A stretch of 64,000 nucleotides of DNA from Silurus meridionalis (GCF_014805685.1 NC_060884.1:11690856-11754855); one strand, 5' to 3'; shown: positions 1 to 12,059, counted from the stretch's first letter. The notes: a model not told the origin generated them from the sequence alone. Made by a program: numbers and translations.

Positions 1-196
1 TGTTTTGTGACTGGCAATTAAACATTCTGGGTGTGAGTTCTGAAATTCCTTCTCCCATTAACTCCCCCATATGAATGTCTTACTCTAAAGGCATTGACAT
101 TTCTAATCCACAACTACCTTTGAATTCTCTGAGGACAAATGCAACAACAATTTGGCTTAGATTGACAGCTCTTCTTATTTTTTTCTTCTGGTACAG

Positions 197-313
197 CTGG
201 ACGATGGATGGATGGAAGACGACAGAAATGATTTCCTGGACGATCTGCACATGGACATGCTCGAGCAGCAGCATAATCAGGCCATGCAGTTTACTGCCAG
301 CATGCTCCAACAG
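197..313 (+). CDS. pdzrn3: pdzrn3 penultimate coding exon
   Basis: The 117-bp exon (39 codons, phase 0 at both ends) follows a T-rich tract ending in ACAG and is followed by GTAAAG. It encodes [11 protein letters not shown] through FTASMLQQ. The reading frame runs on into the intron, but the donor and the family alignment end the exon at 313. Confidence 0.93.
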
Positions 314-433
314 GTAAAGCATTCCTTCAGAGAGACAGCAGTCCGATATCACAAGTCCATATCAGTCCAATATGTAGTCTCAGGCTCGCATACGCAAGTT
401 CTTTTTGTATGTATTTTAGGGGACTTATATGAT

Positions 434-507
<74 letters not shown>

Positions 508-2500
508 TGCTGTTTATTAGACTTTTAGAGGAATGAGGAGTGGCACAATAACGAGTATGTGAGAAAGACCACAACTCAAACTCCAACTTTTTCCTATAAA
601 TTTCCATCCTTCTCTTTCTCCACTATAGACATATTTTCTGCAGTTATCTCCCCATCTCCTTCACTATTCAAAAACTCATTCCTAAGAGTCTTTATTAGGG
701 AGTATTTTCTAGTAAAGCTGCTCAGAACTCTCCAGCCCAAGGTTGTTTTTTTTTTAACAGCTACCCAGTCTCCCTTACTGTCATTTACAGTAGTAAAGGG
801 CATGTTCTGTACTGTCAAACAGACAATTCTGTGAATTTTGAGCAAAGGCAGATGTTTTGTCTTGTCAGCATTTACTTGGTGTAAACCTACAAACAATATA
901 TTCAGTGGTATATTCATAACAAATCTCTCAAATCTCTCAAAAATTCCATTGTTCTTATTTCTTTTTTCTTCTTTTCTCCCAGAAGAAACCAGTGAAGAGT
1001 GGAGGCATGATGGACACAGGAACACTGCTGTCACATCAGCACGAGAAGGACAGTGGCCTGGGACGCACCGATGAAAGCACCCGCAATGATGAGAGCTCAG
1101 AGCAAGAGAACATCTGCGATGACCAGACCAGTGCCTCTACCACGCTGGGCAGCCACAGACGCCTGGCATACAGTCAGGACACACTGGGGAGCAGTGACCT
1201 TCCTTTCAGCAACGAATCCTTTATCTCAGCTGACTACACCGATGCAGACTTTCTGGGTGACTTTCCAGCTGATGAGTGCGAGCGCTTCCGAGAGCTGTTG
1301 GAGCTCAAATGCCAGGTGAAGAGTGGTGGTGGCTTGAGCATAAGTTGGCCCAGCTTCGGAGTAGACGGCGGACAAGGACTCTGTGGTGCAGGAGATGATG
1401 GCGTGGACAAGGAGCTGGAGCTTCTTAACGCAGAGCTGCGAAACATCGAACTAGAATGCCTGAGCATTGTGCGGGCTCATCGTACACAGCAGTTACGCGA
1501 GCAGCCATGGATGTTGCACAACAGTGGCTTTCGCAACTACAATACGAGCGTAGACGCACGGCGCCATGAGCTGGCTGATATCAGCGAGCTACCTGAGAAG
1601 TCGGACAAGGACAGCTCAAGTGCCTACAATACAGGAGAGAGCTGCCGCAGCACACCACTTACACTCGAGCTCTCACCGGACAACTCATTACGCAGAGCTA
1701 ATGAAGGGCTTGCAGAAGCCAGTGCAGGAGGTACTGGAACAGGCCCCAGCACCAGAGTCTTAAGGCCCTTGCTATCACCTGTCCAGGAGGCTACTGGCTC
1801 AAGCAGGATCCACACTGCCCCATCCAAAGAGCCTGATGCTGGCCACCATTCCGAGGCCAAAGATCGCAAGCCAAGTCGCCTCAGCCATCCGCACTCCCCC
1901 TACAAACATGCCCACATCCCAGCGCATGCTCAGCATTATCAAAGCTACATGCATTTGATTCAGCAAAAATCCGCCGTAGAGTACGCACAGAGCCAGGTGA
2001 GTCTTGCCAGCATTTGCCGGGATCCGGCTTCGGCCGAGCCCAAAGGAGAGTGGAAGGTAAAGATCCGCAGCGATGGTACTCGGTACATCACCAAGAGGCC
2101 AGCACGTGACCGCCTGTTGAAGGAGCGTGCCCTGCGTATCAGAGAGGAACGCAGTGGAGGCATGACCACAGACGACGACGCCGCCAGCGAGCTGAAGATG
2201 GGTCGCTACTGGAGCAAGGAGGAGCGCAAGCAGCATGCCGTGCGCGCCAAGGAACAGCGTCAGCGGCGCGAGTTCATGAAGCAGAGTCGCACAGACTGGC
2301 TGAAAGAGCAGAGCGGGAGTGGCGCAGATGACAAAAAGGAGGTCAACATCATCGAACTGAGTCACAAAAAAATGATGAAGAAACGCAACAAGAAGATCTT
2401 TGATAACTGGATGACCATCCAGGAACTGCTCACGCACGGTGCACGGTCTCCAGACGGGACCCGGGTGTACAACTCGCTGTTGTCGGTGACCACGGTGTAA
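197..2500 (+). CDS. pdzrn3: pdzrn3, C-terminal half (last two coding exons; 5' part outside window)
   Basis: PDZRN3 (LNX family) is a cytoplasmic and synaptic E3 ubiquitin ligase, known from the family for roles at the neuromuscular junction (MuSK) and in Wnt signalling. Two exons, 197-313 and 983-2500, join in phase 0 and give 544 residues of the C-terminal half. Human PDZRN3 is about 1066 residues, so the RING, TRAF-like zinc finger and PDZ exons lie to the left. Diagnostic stretches are [40 protein letters not shown], the [20 protein letters not shown] coiled coil, [20 protein letters not shown] and [20 protein letters not shown]. The last residues, SVTTV, form a class I PDZ ligand. Exon GC content is far above the flanks. 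Teleosts often keep two pdzrn3 copies, and I cannot tell which this is. Identity as PDZRN3 rather than PDZRN4 rests on recalled protein similarity and on the neighbouring genes. Confidence 0.95.
435..505. repeat. (TA)n microsatellite in the last pdzrn3 intron
   Basis: About 35 uninterrupted TA units lie 120 bp after the splice donor. The Ile-Tyr open frames seen here on both strands are artefacts of this repeat. Confidence 0.97.
983..2500 (+). CDS. pdzrn3: pdzrn3 last coding exon
   Basis: A 1518-bp terminal exon (505 residues plus TAA) follows the acceptor TTTTCTCCCAG. It starts [13 protein letters not shown] and ends NSLLSVTTV. It carries the acidic Ser-rich linker, a Glu/Leu-rich coiled coil near 1400-1480, and a basic C-terminal LNX3-homology-like block near 2040-2480. 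Confidence 0.95.
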   Translation, partial: KKPVKSGGMMDTGTLLSHQHEKDSGLGRTDESTRNDESSEQENICDDQTSASTTLGSHRRLAYSQDTLGSSDLPFSNESFISADYTDADFLGDFPADECERFRELLELKCQVKSGGGLSISWPSFGVDGGQGLCGAGDDGVDKELELLNAELRNIELECLSIVRAHRTQQLREQPWMLHNSGFRNYNTSVDARRHELADISELPEKSDKDSSSAYNTGESCRSTPLTLELSPDNSLRRANEGLAEASAGGTGTGPSTRVLRPLLSPVQEATGSSRIHTAPSKEPDAGHHSEAKDRKPSRLSHPHSPYKHAHIPAHAQHYQSYMHLIQQKSAVEYAQSQVSLASICRDPASAEPKGEWKVKIRSDGTRYITKRPARDRLLKERALRIREERSGGMTTDDDAASELKMGRYWSKEERKQHAVRAKEQRQRREFMKQSRTDWLKEQSGSGADDKKEVNIIELSHKKMMKKRNKKIFDNWMTIQELLTHGARSPDGTRVYNSLLSVTTV

Positions 2501-3525
2501 ACTCTTGGCTCTGGCTGCTGTACATAGGACACTACCGATTGGGGTAGAGTATCCTGCCTCGTTCAATGTGGCAATGTTTGTAAATAAGGAAGCAGTATCA
2601 TTGTTTGAAGGGGTTTCATGATCAGTGAGTAAGAGAAGGTACGATCAGCGTCTTAAAGAATGGACTAGGAGGAGAGAAACATGACAAACAGTTTTGCATA
2701 ATACTTATAACTTTGTGCTTGCTTTCTGAGTAATTATAAACAAACAGTTTTTTTTTTTATTTTGGGCCTTTCTGTAAGATTTCTGAAAACGGTTAAAAGA
2801 CCACCTTAACAACTAAAAACAACCAGCAGCAGCAACTTTTTTTTTTTTTTTTTTTTTACCGCAATTTTTTTTTTATCAGTATTTTATTTACCATGCATAC
2901 ATTTTGCTTATTTAAATAATACAGTGTATTTAGCCTCAATGCCAACACAATACCTTTGGAGGACATTTTTACATATTTACCAGCGTCTCTGTTAAACGTT
3001 TTAAAGGTGCTTTTGCATTATCAACAATGAAACATACATCAAGGTGCATACCTCTGGAAGTTCTCTTTTTTGTTGATAAATTGTAAATCAGTTTGCATTG
3101 TAAAGGTACATTCTATGTTTTGTTTTGTTTTTTCTTGATCAGCTTAAAGAAAGACCTAGTCATTAATCTGCTGAAATAATCAGTTTTTAAGTGCAGTTCT
3201 CAAACTCTTTGAGAAATCTTGAGATACAGAAAGCAGTATTGCAAATAGACCTTTCAAATTTTTTAATCGCTTTGTGTTCATTATTATTTTGCAAAAGACA
3301 TTTAATATGATTTCTATTGTATGTATATAGCATATCATAATGGGTATAAACAGATTGGTTTTAAATTCAGTGTCAGGCCTTGCCCTTTAAAGAATTCGTT
3401 CTTTTTTGTATCGGTCTTTGTGTATTAAATCAAAATAATACAACCTAACAAATCCTTAATTACCAACAAAATTTGATGCGTGTAAAATGGGAGAAATAAT
3501 AAATTATTGTTTTGTATTTGAAAAG
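2501..3525 (+). other. pdzrn3: pdzrn3 3' untranslated region (inferred)
   Basis: AT-rich sequence after the stop codon has no reading frame. It contains T-runs (about 2750, 2838-2857) and ATTTA-like elements. AATAAA at 3498-3503 is followed by a GT-rich stretch, a plausible cleavage site near 3520. The length is inferred. Confidence 0.6.
3498..3503 (+). terminator. pdzrn3: poly(A) signal AATAAA, pdzrn3
   Basis: A canonical hexamer lies about 1 kb after the stop codon. It is followed within 30 bp by a TTTGT/GTTTGTTGTT-rich downstream element. Confidence 0.55.
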
Positions 3526-3754
3526 CGTTTGTTGTTCATTGCGTTCTTTGTGCTAGATGTTTTATGAGTGCCCCCCGGATTCTCTTCATACTGCAACATT
3601 TTTTTACCACGGAATGAAACCGAATCTTTACAAATATCAGTCAAAGAAAGTTTGGTTTATTAAGTACATCTGCACACTTATGCAGTTATTTAATAAGTCA
3701 ATCATGTGACAGCATCTTATTGTGAAAACCTATGCAGATACCTGTTAAGTGCCG

Positions 3755-4425
3755 GTTGGACCGGTTGATTTTTTACAAAAACTGCTGTCCTCCTGCGATT
3801 TTCTTTCAACAGTCTCTATAGTGGGCATAGAATTGTAAAAAAAAAACAAATAGCATCTTGTGTTCAGGGGGTCTGCAGACAGAAACACTGTGTTGATAAG
3901 AGAGATCAAAGGAGCAACATCAGACTGATTTAAGATGACAGAAAGTCTATAGTAACTCATACAATCATTCATCTTGGATGTTTATTGTTTCTGACTGACC
4001 GTACGCGTAACATGATGTGGTTAACTGATGTAATCCATCGACCTCAAGTTTTGTGAGTGCTGAGATCCTTGTCTGCTTACCACGGGTGTAAGATAAATTT
4101 TTTTCTGTTTGTGTTACCTTTATGTCAGCTTAAAACAAATCTACACATTTCCCGCTCTCTTATGAACAATGTATTTCCACCTACAGAATTGTCACTGACA
4201 ATTAATTTTTTTCCACCAAACTACCATGATTAGCATTACAGAGATCACACAGATTTTTCGTTCTGATGTTTGATGTGATCACGAACACTTGACCTCTATC
4301 TGTATGATTGATTTTTTATTTTTTGCATTGTTCTGCTGCCACATGATTGGCTGATTAGAGAGCTGCGTGAATGTGCAAGTGTACAGATGTTCCTGTGAAA
4401 GTGGGCAATAAGCGTATAATACCTG
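3755..4425. mobile_element. Decayed, rearranged Tc1-like element (family with terminal TTCCTAATAAAGTGG)
   Basis: Bases 3755-3985 resemble, on +, the transposase middle of a widespread fish Tc1-like family (GTCTGCAGACAGAAACAC, AACAGTCTCTATAG). Bases 4000-4120 read in the opposite orientation. Bases 4256-4400 resemble the terminal repeat (GTTCTGATGTTTGATGTGAT, CACATGATTGGCTGATTAGA). Other copies lie near 7000-7445 and 43965-44765. Family recognition is from memory of the repeat, and no open frame remains. Confidence 0.55.
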
Positions 4426-4621
4426 TGGCTATTTCTACTCATATTTAAAGAAAGTAAAATACACTCTGAGACATGCTTACAGACAGTTAAAATCTTTCCC
4501 AGAGATACTAATAGTAATCAATGAATCATTAAATTGCTAATTAATAAAACTAGCATGGACATGGAAAGTAGTTCGCAAGCCTCACAACTGTATTAGGAGT
4601 ATTGTTTTGTAGAACTCGAAC

Positions 4622-5080
4622 TACACAATATGGACAAAAGTATTGACACACCTGAATTTTCCAGCCATATGTGACTCTTCCCCAAACTGTTACCACAATG
4701 TCTGAGGCACACAATGGTATAAGATGTCTTTGGATGCAGTAGCATTCCTATTCCAGCATTGCAATATTCCTGTGCACAAAAAGCCAGCTTCATGAAGATA
4801 TGGTTGATATAGTTTGCAGTGAAAAATCTTAAATGGCCTATTACAGAGCTCTGATATCAACCATATTGCACATCTTTGGGATAAATTGGAACGCTGACTG
4901 CACCCCAGGCCTCTCACCTACATCAGTACCTGCCTTTACTAAACCTTCATGGCTGAAAGAGCAGAAATCTCCACAACCACACTCCAGCATTTGGTGTAAT
5001 ATCTTCCCTGAGGTCATTACAACAGCAAATTGTGACTAAATGTTGTATTGGATTTTGAAAGGGCACCAATAAAATCTCAT
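4622..5080 (+). mobile_element. Tc1-like deletion derivative, family with end CACTATATGGCCAAAAGTAT
   Basis: It starts with a decayed terminal repeat (ACAATATGGACAAAAGTATT) and keeps degraded transposase 3' sequence: CCCAAACTGTTACCACAATG near 4683 and TTTGGGATAAATTGGAACGC at 4876-4895. The second corresponds to the conserved WDELER region in other copies. The right terminal repeat is poorly kept. The same family recurs at 21090, 50210, 50918, 53005 and 55730. Confidence 0.65.
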
Positions 5081-5548
5081 GATCTAGTGCCCAACAATCA
5101 ATCTTTCAGTGTGGGTGTTTACTTCAACCCCCAGAAAGAAGAATACAACAATTTGTAGCAGTAAAACAGCACCCTATTGCCCTAATGGAGCTGCATTGTT
5201 TAAATACTAATACCCAGCTATTAGCAAAAACATCCTCAGTAAATTAGCTTAATCCTCAATGCTTGTTTTAAACCTTTCTCTTCGCTTGGCAATTTAAACC
5301 GGCATATCCACACAACTATGCAAGTCCTCAGACATGTAATCCATGGTTGTTAGTATTATATCACGAATATAAAGTTCAGTGAAATGGCATGTGCATTTGA
5401 TCAGTTCAGAGAAATCATTATGCTAATAGTAGCCACTGAGGTAGATTCAGGCTCAGCCTCTTCTGTGTCTCTTGGAATGTAATTGATGGTTCTTCCTCAG
5501 AGTTGCTGCAGACCACTGTGTGTGATTTATTTCCCCAGAGAATGATTT

Positions 5549-5550
<2 letters not shown>

Positions 5551-5588
<38 letters not shown>
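5551..5588. repeat. (CA)n microsatellite
   Basis: About 19 AC units with one ACGC interruption near the right end. Confidence 0.95.
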
Positions 5589-5589
<1 letters not shown>

Positions 5590-5599
5590 AAACGGTGCA

Positions 5600-5910
5600 C
5601 ACATTGTTTAATAGGAGATAACAACATGGCATGCGAGCCAAACAAAGAGCCGCTTGCATTCAATTCCAAAATGGCTCATTCTCTTGATGCAGACTGAGAT
5701 TACTTTGATCGCTCTTTGCGGTTTGTCGCCCCTGGCGTATTTTCATATCTCTATTGAATTAAAGCAGGCAGTCCGGGAAGGCCATCCTCGTCTCGTTTGT
5801 TTAAATGCCACACCAGAAGAATGCATGAGCAAAGCAGCTGTTGACTGATAAGCCCAGTGCTTGGGTTTCTTGGCTCCCTCTCAACCTTTCCTGAGGAGAC
5901 GAGGTTAAGG
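5600..5910. promoter_or_regulatory. Candidate conserved non-coding block
   Basis: This is unique, balanced-composition sequence standing out from AT-rich surroundings. It is free of recognisable repeat and has stop codons in all frames at exon scale. It contains GAATTAAAG and TTTGTTT boxes. I infer possible regulatory constraint only from composition, and no alignment was possible. Confidence 0.2.
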
Positions 5911-6520
5911 GTCTGTTTTTCACTGAGAAAATGCAGGAGGACAAAGTATTGAATAGAGCGTGTATTTCATTTGTAAAGATTACATGCATTCTTTGTAGTA
6001 TACACACCTTATGTCTTACCGAGGTAATATTACGAGTAAAAAATATATATATTTTATTGTAGTATACGGTAAGTGTTCCAGCAGAAACAGACATTTATTC
6101 GATTGCACTGGTTTATTTATTTATTTGACATTATTAAGCCTGGGGTTCCCAATTTTCCCAATCCTTAATTCACATGGAGTTGATTGATTTATAAATGTAG
6201 AAAAGCATGCAACCCTAACTCGAGCTTGCAATCTTACAGTTGTGAGATTATCACTATTTTTTTTTTTTTAAGAATATCATAAATGCTAAAAACAAGAGTT
6301 TGTATGCTAATATTAGAAAAGGTTACTTTCTAGAGTCACATTCAGAGAAGCTATTTAAATTGGTACATTCGACTGTATTTTGCTACCTGACTAACATATG
6401 AAAAAAATCTCCCTATACATTTACCTCATCTAAAAAAAAATTCACACGTTTATATAAAGACTTTTCTTGCTAATTAAAATAACAATTTTCCTAAGACATC
6501 TGTTTGAATTTTTTAATTCA

Positions 6521-6604
6521 GGTTTTAATTCAGCACACAAAGGTTTTAATTCAGCACACGAAGGTTTTAATTCAGCACAGGAAGGTTTTAATTCAGCACA
6601 TGAC
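6521..6604. repeat. Four tandem 21-bp units
   Basis: Four units start at 6521, 6542, 6563 and 6584, each beginning GGTTTTAATTCAGCACA. They differ by only one or two bases in the last positions. Confidence 0.93.
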
Positions 6605-6999
6605 AACAATCACAAAAGTGGAACGTATTAAGAAAAAAACAGCTTTTTATTAAAAACTTTTTAGTTTGACAGAGATGGACATGGAATTTTGAGGCCTTGA
6701 CATGCCAACTACTGAATTAATTAAATCTTCTGGAACACAAGATACACAGCAAGTATGTGAAATTTGTATTTTTCAGTATATTTACAGTATATTTATATTA
6801 TATATAATAGAGAGTCAAATGGTCATATTGGAAAATCTGCAAAGCATTTCAGCATGTCTGACATTCCGAACCTTGAGCTGGATGGCCTTTAACAGAAGAA
6901 GACCACATCAGATGTCTGGGGAAAATTTTTATGTGCTTATTTTTTGTCTTATCTTCAAAAGTCAAGTTTGAAGGAGTCTGTGAAATCAATATCCTCAGA

Positions 7000-7445
7000 T
7001 TCTTGTTCCTGACTGACAGGAGTGTAACCTGATGTGGTCTACTGCTCTTCTAAACCACAGGAAGATAAATTTGTTGAGCACACTGATATGACCATCTTCT
7101 TCTGACGTCTGTTCATTTCCACCTACAGAAAACAATGTTACAACAATGTTTTTTGTTGTTTTTCTCGATATTCTTTGCAAAAAAAAAAATCTAGACTGTT
7201 ATGTGTGAAAACCCAAGAAGATCAGCAGTTTCTAAAATACTCAAAAGCCCATCTGGTACCAACAAGCATGCCACAATCCAAGTTACTGGAATCTTTTTTC
7301 ATTCTGATGTTTGATGTGGACATTAACTGAATCTCTTGACCTGTAACTGCATGGTTTTATGCATTTTATGCACTGCTCAGATTTTACTGTCTGATTAGAT
7401 AACTGCATGAAAGTAAATGTGTTCATAATAAAGTGGATGTTGAAT
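7000..7445. mobile_element. Decayed Tc1-like element, same family as 3755-4425
   Basis: It contains GATCAGCAGTTTCTAAAATA, CATCTGGTACCAACAAGCAT and the terminal repeat portion ATTCTGATGTTTGATGTGGA, ending near 7435 with TAATAAAGTGGATGTTG. Internal sequence is partly deleted, and no intact frame remains. Confidence 0.6.
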
Positions 7446-7954
7446 TATTCACCCTGTGAGGTTGGATTCATGGAACACCCTGAATATTGTTGGGTTTTTT
7501 TTTAGGGTTTTAATCACAAGCAGTTTTTCATTTTCATTTTTCTTTTCAACAATTTTTTATTTCAATACCGTCCATATGGAATTAATTACTGTGGACATAT
7601 TAATATCCAGCTCATGGTGACCACAGCAAATAGACTATCCTGTGGGGCATATCGAAACTGATGTAATTGGAAAAATGAACTGTAAATGTAATTAATGGTT
7701 TCCGATGAAGAAACACTGCAGCTGTTCTCTCATTTACTTGAATACTCTTAACTCTTGGATTTAGAGGACATGCTTTTGCTTTTTCTGCTTCATAAAAAAA
7801 GCAGAGTTTCAGTAAATTACATCACAGTTATGTCAAACAGGAATGAAATAAATATGTTGCTCCACGATAATATCACTATATTATTCGCCATTCTGCAAGT
7901 CTAATTCTGTTCTTAGCAGGCAAAAACAAAAACGCTGGCTCTGAATGAGACTCT

Positions 7955-8065
7955 GTGTTGGGTTCAAATCCCAATGCTGCCACTACTAGGCACTTGACTA
8001 AATCGCTTAACCCTCAAGTGCTCAGATAAAGCATCTGGCAAATGAGTAAATAATAACTGAATGAT
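7955..8065 (+). repeat. tRNA-derived SINE fragment
   Basis: A B-box-like GGTTCAAATCC sits at 7961-7971. Downstream come CACTTGACTAAATCGCTTAA and the tail GCATCTGGCAAATGAGTAAA, a layout typical of fish SINEs. The A-box half is degraded. Confidence 0.6.
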
Positions 8066-9330
8066 GCACGACAGAATAAATACATCTTTTTACTTTTTTG
8101 GATAATTGTACCTGAGTGGGCGTATGGATATTTAAAGATACACATCTCCACATCTGGTGGGAATAATAACGGTTGTTGAATCCAATAAAAAATGTAAACA
8201 GTCCAGTAGCCAGATTTGTATGAATTGCAAAAACAACACAAGATGCCATACATTAAGGCTTTTGCCAACCAGCATCACTTTCAAAGTGATACCACATCAC
8301 TGTCAATTTAAATCAAAATAGTCATAAGGTGTTGATTATATCTCAGTAAGCACATGGCTCTGACTGTAGTGCCATCTGCATTTCAAATCGCATGTTTATC
8401 TAAATGTACTTTTTATATGTTTCTATAGCAACCGGTAATTCAGAGGGACGTGTATGGTACATGCTTATTCTAATACAAAACAGATGTTCTCTAACAAAGA
8501 TCATGGTATAACATTGAAGAAATATTTTGCTAAAGGAATAGATCATTTCAATGCTCATCATACAAGTAAATAGTTTCCAGACATGGCTGGGCATGTATAT
8601 CAAACCATGCTAAGAATGCAGCCTCGATATGCTAAGTTCTATAGTTTAATTTGTGTATAGGACAGTGATAATGTTTCTCATTACAGTAAAAACTGGTCAT
8701 GCTGTAAAGGATATGGTCCTGGCTCAGAAATCATTGGAGCATAAAACATATGTCAACCCAACAAAGATACAGTGGTTTACCTCCTTTTCCTATAACACTT
8801 GAGCTGATAAATTTTTTTTTTTTTTAATCAAAGCAATCTTACATGGAAATTTGAAGAACTTCATTATTTGACACAGATGTTTTTCCAAATAACGCATGCC
8901 AAAAATTGGTCCAGAAATCAAATAGGTCATCATTGACAGGCATTTAGAAGAACTTCTAGTAGGACCAGTGAGAATTACATGGATTTTATTCAAGAATGTT
9001 TTGGAAATCTTTTTGGGAACTATAGAGCGCAAAAAAGTGCATCCAGGTGGTTGGAAAAATGCAATCAACCATATGCTTTAAGCATTGAACAAAACAAAAA
9101 AAAATCACTATGTTTTCTGCATTCACATCTACTCATGCTCTCTCAGACAGTTTCTGTGGTAATCCTGCTGCAGTGAACGATAAACTTGGTGAAAGGTCTG
9201 AAACACTGTAATGATTAAACAATGGTTTAAAAAATGTCATATTATTGATTTTAAGATTATATACCAGATTATTGTTGCCCACCTTAATTAGTTGCATCAG
9301 ACAGGAGTTTAAAAAAAAACAAAAAACAAT
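8066..9330. other. Gene-free stretch, nothing recognised
   Basis: AT-rich sequence with only short, unrelated open frames. I see no splice-flanked frame, repeat family or RNA gene that I can name. Confidence 0.5.
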
Positions 9331-10045
9331 GTTGAGATGTGCTGGCTTGAGCAGGGAGACTATGAGCATGCTGCAGGATTTTAATCCATGACGGTGTAGT
9401 GTGTTACTAAAGGTAACCATTGAGACTGTGATTCCAGCTGTCTTCAGGCCATTCACCAGGTCCGCCCGTGTAGTTCTATGCTGATCCCTCATTTTTCTCA
9501 GGATCTTTGATACTCCACGAGGCGAGATCCTGCATAAAGCCCCAGTCCGAGGGAGATTGACAAATAATTGCAGCAACAGTTGTTGCCTTCTCACTAAACT
9601 GTTTGCCTATTGTCCTGTAGCCCCCCCCAGCCTTGTGCAGGTCTACAATTTTGTCCCTAGTGTCCTTAGACAGCTCTTTGGTCTTGCCCATAGTGGAGAG
9701 GTTGGAGTCTGATTGATTGAGTGTATGGATAGGTGTCTTTTATACAGGTAACGAGTTTAAACAGGTGCAATTAATACAGGTAATGAGTGGAGTACAGAAG
9801 GGCTACTTAAAAACAAATTAAGGGTCTGTGAGACACAGAATTCCTGCTGGTTGGTAGGTGATTAAATACTTATTTCATGAAATAAAATGGTAATTAATTA
9901 TTAAAAAATCATACAATGTGATTTTCTGCATTTTTTTTTTTTAGATTCTGCCTTTTACAGTTGAGGTGTACCTACGATGAAAATGACAGATCTCTCCGTA
10001 CTTTGTTAGTGGGAAAACTTGAAAAATCGCAGAATATACATGTCA
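9331..10045 (-). pseudogene. Truncated Tc1-like transposon; N-terminal transposase fossil
   Basis: On the minus strand a start codon at 9691 opens [20 protein letters not shown], the paired-like helix-turn-helix of a fish Tc1 transposase. After a frameshift come [20 protein letters not shown] and [20 protein letters not shown]. Homology stops at about 9331, so the catalytic DDE half is missing. Bases 9955-10045 match the subterminal part of the related element at 17989-20448 (CACCTACGATGAAAAT-like, GTGGGAAAACTTG). It is non-functional. Confidence 0.88.
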
Positions 10046-10062
10046 CTACTGACCTTTCGCAC

Positions 10063-10545
10063 TCTGGACAAGACCTCTTTCAACTTCTCCCTTCTGGCAG
10101 GCACTACAGAACTTAGTTCATAAAAACTGCCAGACACAGGATCAATTTCTTTCCTCAGGCCATCACTCTCGTTAAAAACTGATCTTAATTATATGCACTA
10201 ATTTATATCTATAAGTACTGCATTATCAGAACAGTCAGTCATTACATCATCCCTATATGTTACACACACTATTGCCGCTGTATATTGTACAAAAGTTCTA
10301 AAGAAACCTCCTCCCATTACTGCTATTTGCACTACCATGCACTCTCACACTATTTCCATTACTGATCTGTCATACACTCTGTATATTGTGTTCTATTTTA
10401 TACTTGTATTGTCTGTATTGTCTTGTATAGTCTAAGCTAAATGATTCGTGTTATTTATGTCTGTACTGAATCACCAACAGCTGAAACCAAATTCTTTGTG
10501 TTTTTTTTCCTTTCAAGACAATATAGAGAATATAGTTCATCTCAT
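10063..10545 (+). repeat. LINE 3'-end remnant
   Basis: Sequence such as TTCTCCCTTCTGGCAGGCAC, CAATTTCTTTCCTCAGGCCA and CAATATAGAGAATATAG resembles the C-terminal coding end and 3'UTR of a fish CR1/L2-type LINE. The frame is broken throughout. The family is named from memory only. Confidence 0.5.
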
Positions 10546-12058
10546 ATAAAACTACCAATTGCCAGAGTGAAAAAAAAATATTTGTTTAAATGATATGCCT
10601 TTACAATGTCTGATGTTATATCGATGTAGCAAGTGTATAATTCACACCAGTCAGAGGCTTGATTTGGTTGATGGCATCCATATTTATGAGGTATTTATTA
10701 TTTAAATTTTTTTTGGCTCAAGATTCGAGTTATTCAGTAAACCTGATTGTTTCTTCAGAATATTGTTGAAATACTGCAAGACCATGGGGTCATCATTTAA
10801 TTGTTTAATCAGAGCAAATATAGAGTACACTCTGTACAGTTAAATGCTGTAAAATTACATTGATCACATGCATGTTCAATTAGTCAACATATTGAATGGG
10901 TAACCTGTGATTTCTAAAAGATGTATTTTGCACTTTAGACATCATAAACCCACCAACCATTTAGTGTCTTTTTAAAGTGTGGCTTGACAGCTGTCAATCA
11001 CTTTATGAGTGACTTTATGAGTTTTTTGTGTGTAAATGTGTGCAGGCCTGTGCTGAAACACAAATCATCTTAAAAGTAGGACAGTAATAACTGCAGGCTC
11101 ATTTTACTGAGCGCTTTTTAAACTATTTGATTAAGTGCTCTGTACTAGAATGGCCATGTTCTTGAATATGAAGTGCTTTCTTAATTTGAAGGGAAGAAAA
11201 GTAGAGTATTATGAACAGCTCTGACATTTTTCCTTTCAGAACCATTTTGAATTAGAGCTGTCTGTATATAGGCATTTTATTATTTTTATTTTTTTATTCT
11301 TTCTGCTTTTTAAAATGAAAAAAAAAAAAGAGTAAGCTTTGTTCTCTTAATAAAGGACGTTGGTATTGTGTTTCAGTAGCACTTGGGAAAAAAACTCTAT
11401 TAAACATTCTGCAGCAGCAGGTACCACTTTTTTTATTGTGTCTTCTGAGGAGGTAAATTCAATCATTTTTGAGAATGCTCAGGAAAATATCATTGTAGCA
11501 AGGCTTTTGTTTAACAATTTGTATAATGGTTTATTTCAGATGGTGCTTTGCTGTCCTTTAAAAGAGGTCAGTGGAAAACAGAATTCAGCAAATAGAAGCT
11601 ACAGCTGCAGCATCAAACAAAACCCATCTATAATGCATTTTATTACAGTAGCAGCTGACAAGATGTAGATGTAACCATACAACCCTACTGAGATGCTTAA
11701 TCAAATAATAAAAAATCACCAATCCTTAAAAGGTATTGGTAACAATCAGAAACAAGTCAGTACACAAAGAGGTTTATATAAAAAAAATGTAAGTTGAATT
11801 AAAAATAAAAGAACAGAGAAATCCCTGCTCATATAATCATTTATAATATAAGTCTGCATGATCAACTATGATACAAAACCTGGAGCAAATACAGCTTCTC
11901 TCTAGAGGCCAACATTGGTGGTGCTTGGTCCCAAATGACCAATTTTAGTCATAATCTCTGAGCCACCAATTTACCAAAATGACAACTTTGCTTTGGGTTA
12001 TTTTATTTGCTCTTGTAAAAAATGCAATTAATAGATTGACTGTACTAAATTTCCCATG
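10546..12058. other. Intergenic, no gene seen
   Basis: AT-rich unique-looking sequence. Apart from the PBX-MEIS-type site, I see only A-runs (about 11320) and small chance frames. Confidence 0.5.
10984..11000. promoter_or_regulatory. PBX-MEIS/PREP composite site overlapping a 14-bp palindrome
   Basis: TTGACAGCTGTCAA at 10984-10997 is a perfect palindrome holding two TGACAG half sites and a CAGCTG E-box. On the minus strand 11000-10991 reads TGATTGACAG, the canonical PBX-MEIS/PREP decamer. Function is inferred from the motif only. Confidence 0.4.
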
Positions 12059-12059
12059 G

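Noticed and set aside
212..520. Open frame running from the pdzrn3 exon into the TA repeat
   Set aside because: Only 212-313 is exon. The rest is intron and an Ile-Tyr artefact of (TA)n.
594..1034. 146-codon minus-strand frame opposite pdzrn3 intron and exon
   Set aside because: No domain, overlaps the real exon start, composition of intron DNA.
1799..2566. 255-codon minus-strand frame antisense to the last pdzrn3 exon
   Set aside because: A shadow of the GC-rich coding exon; no recognisable protein features.
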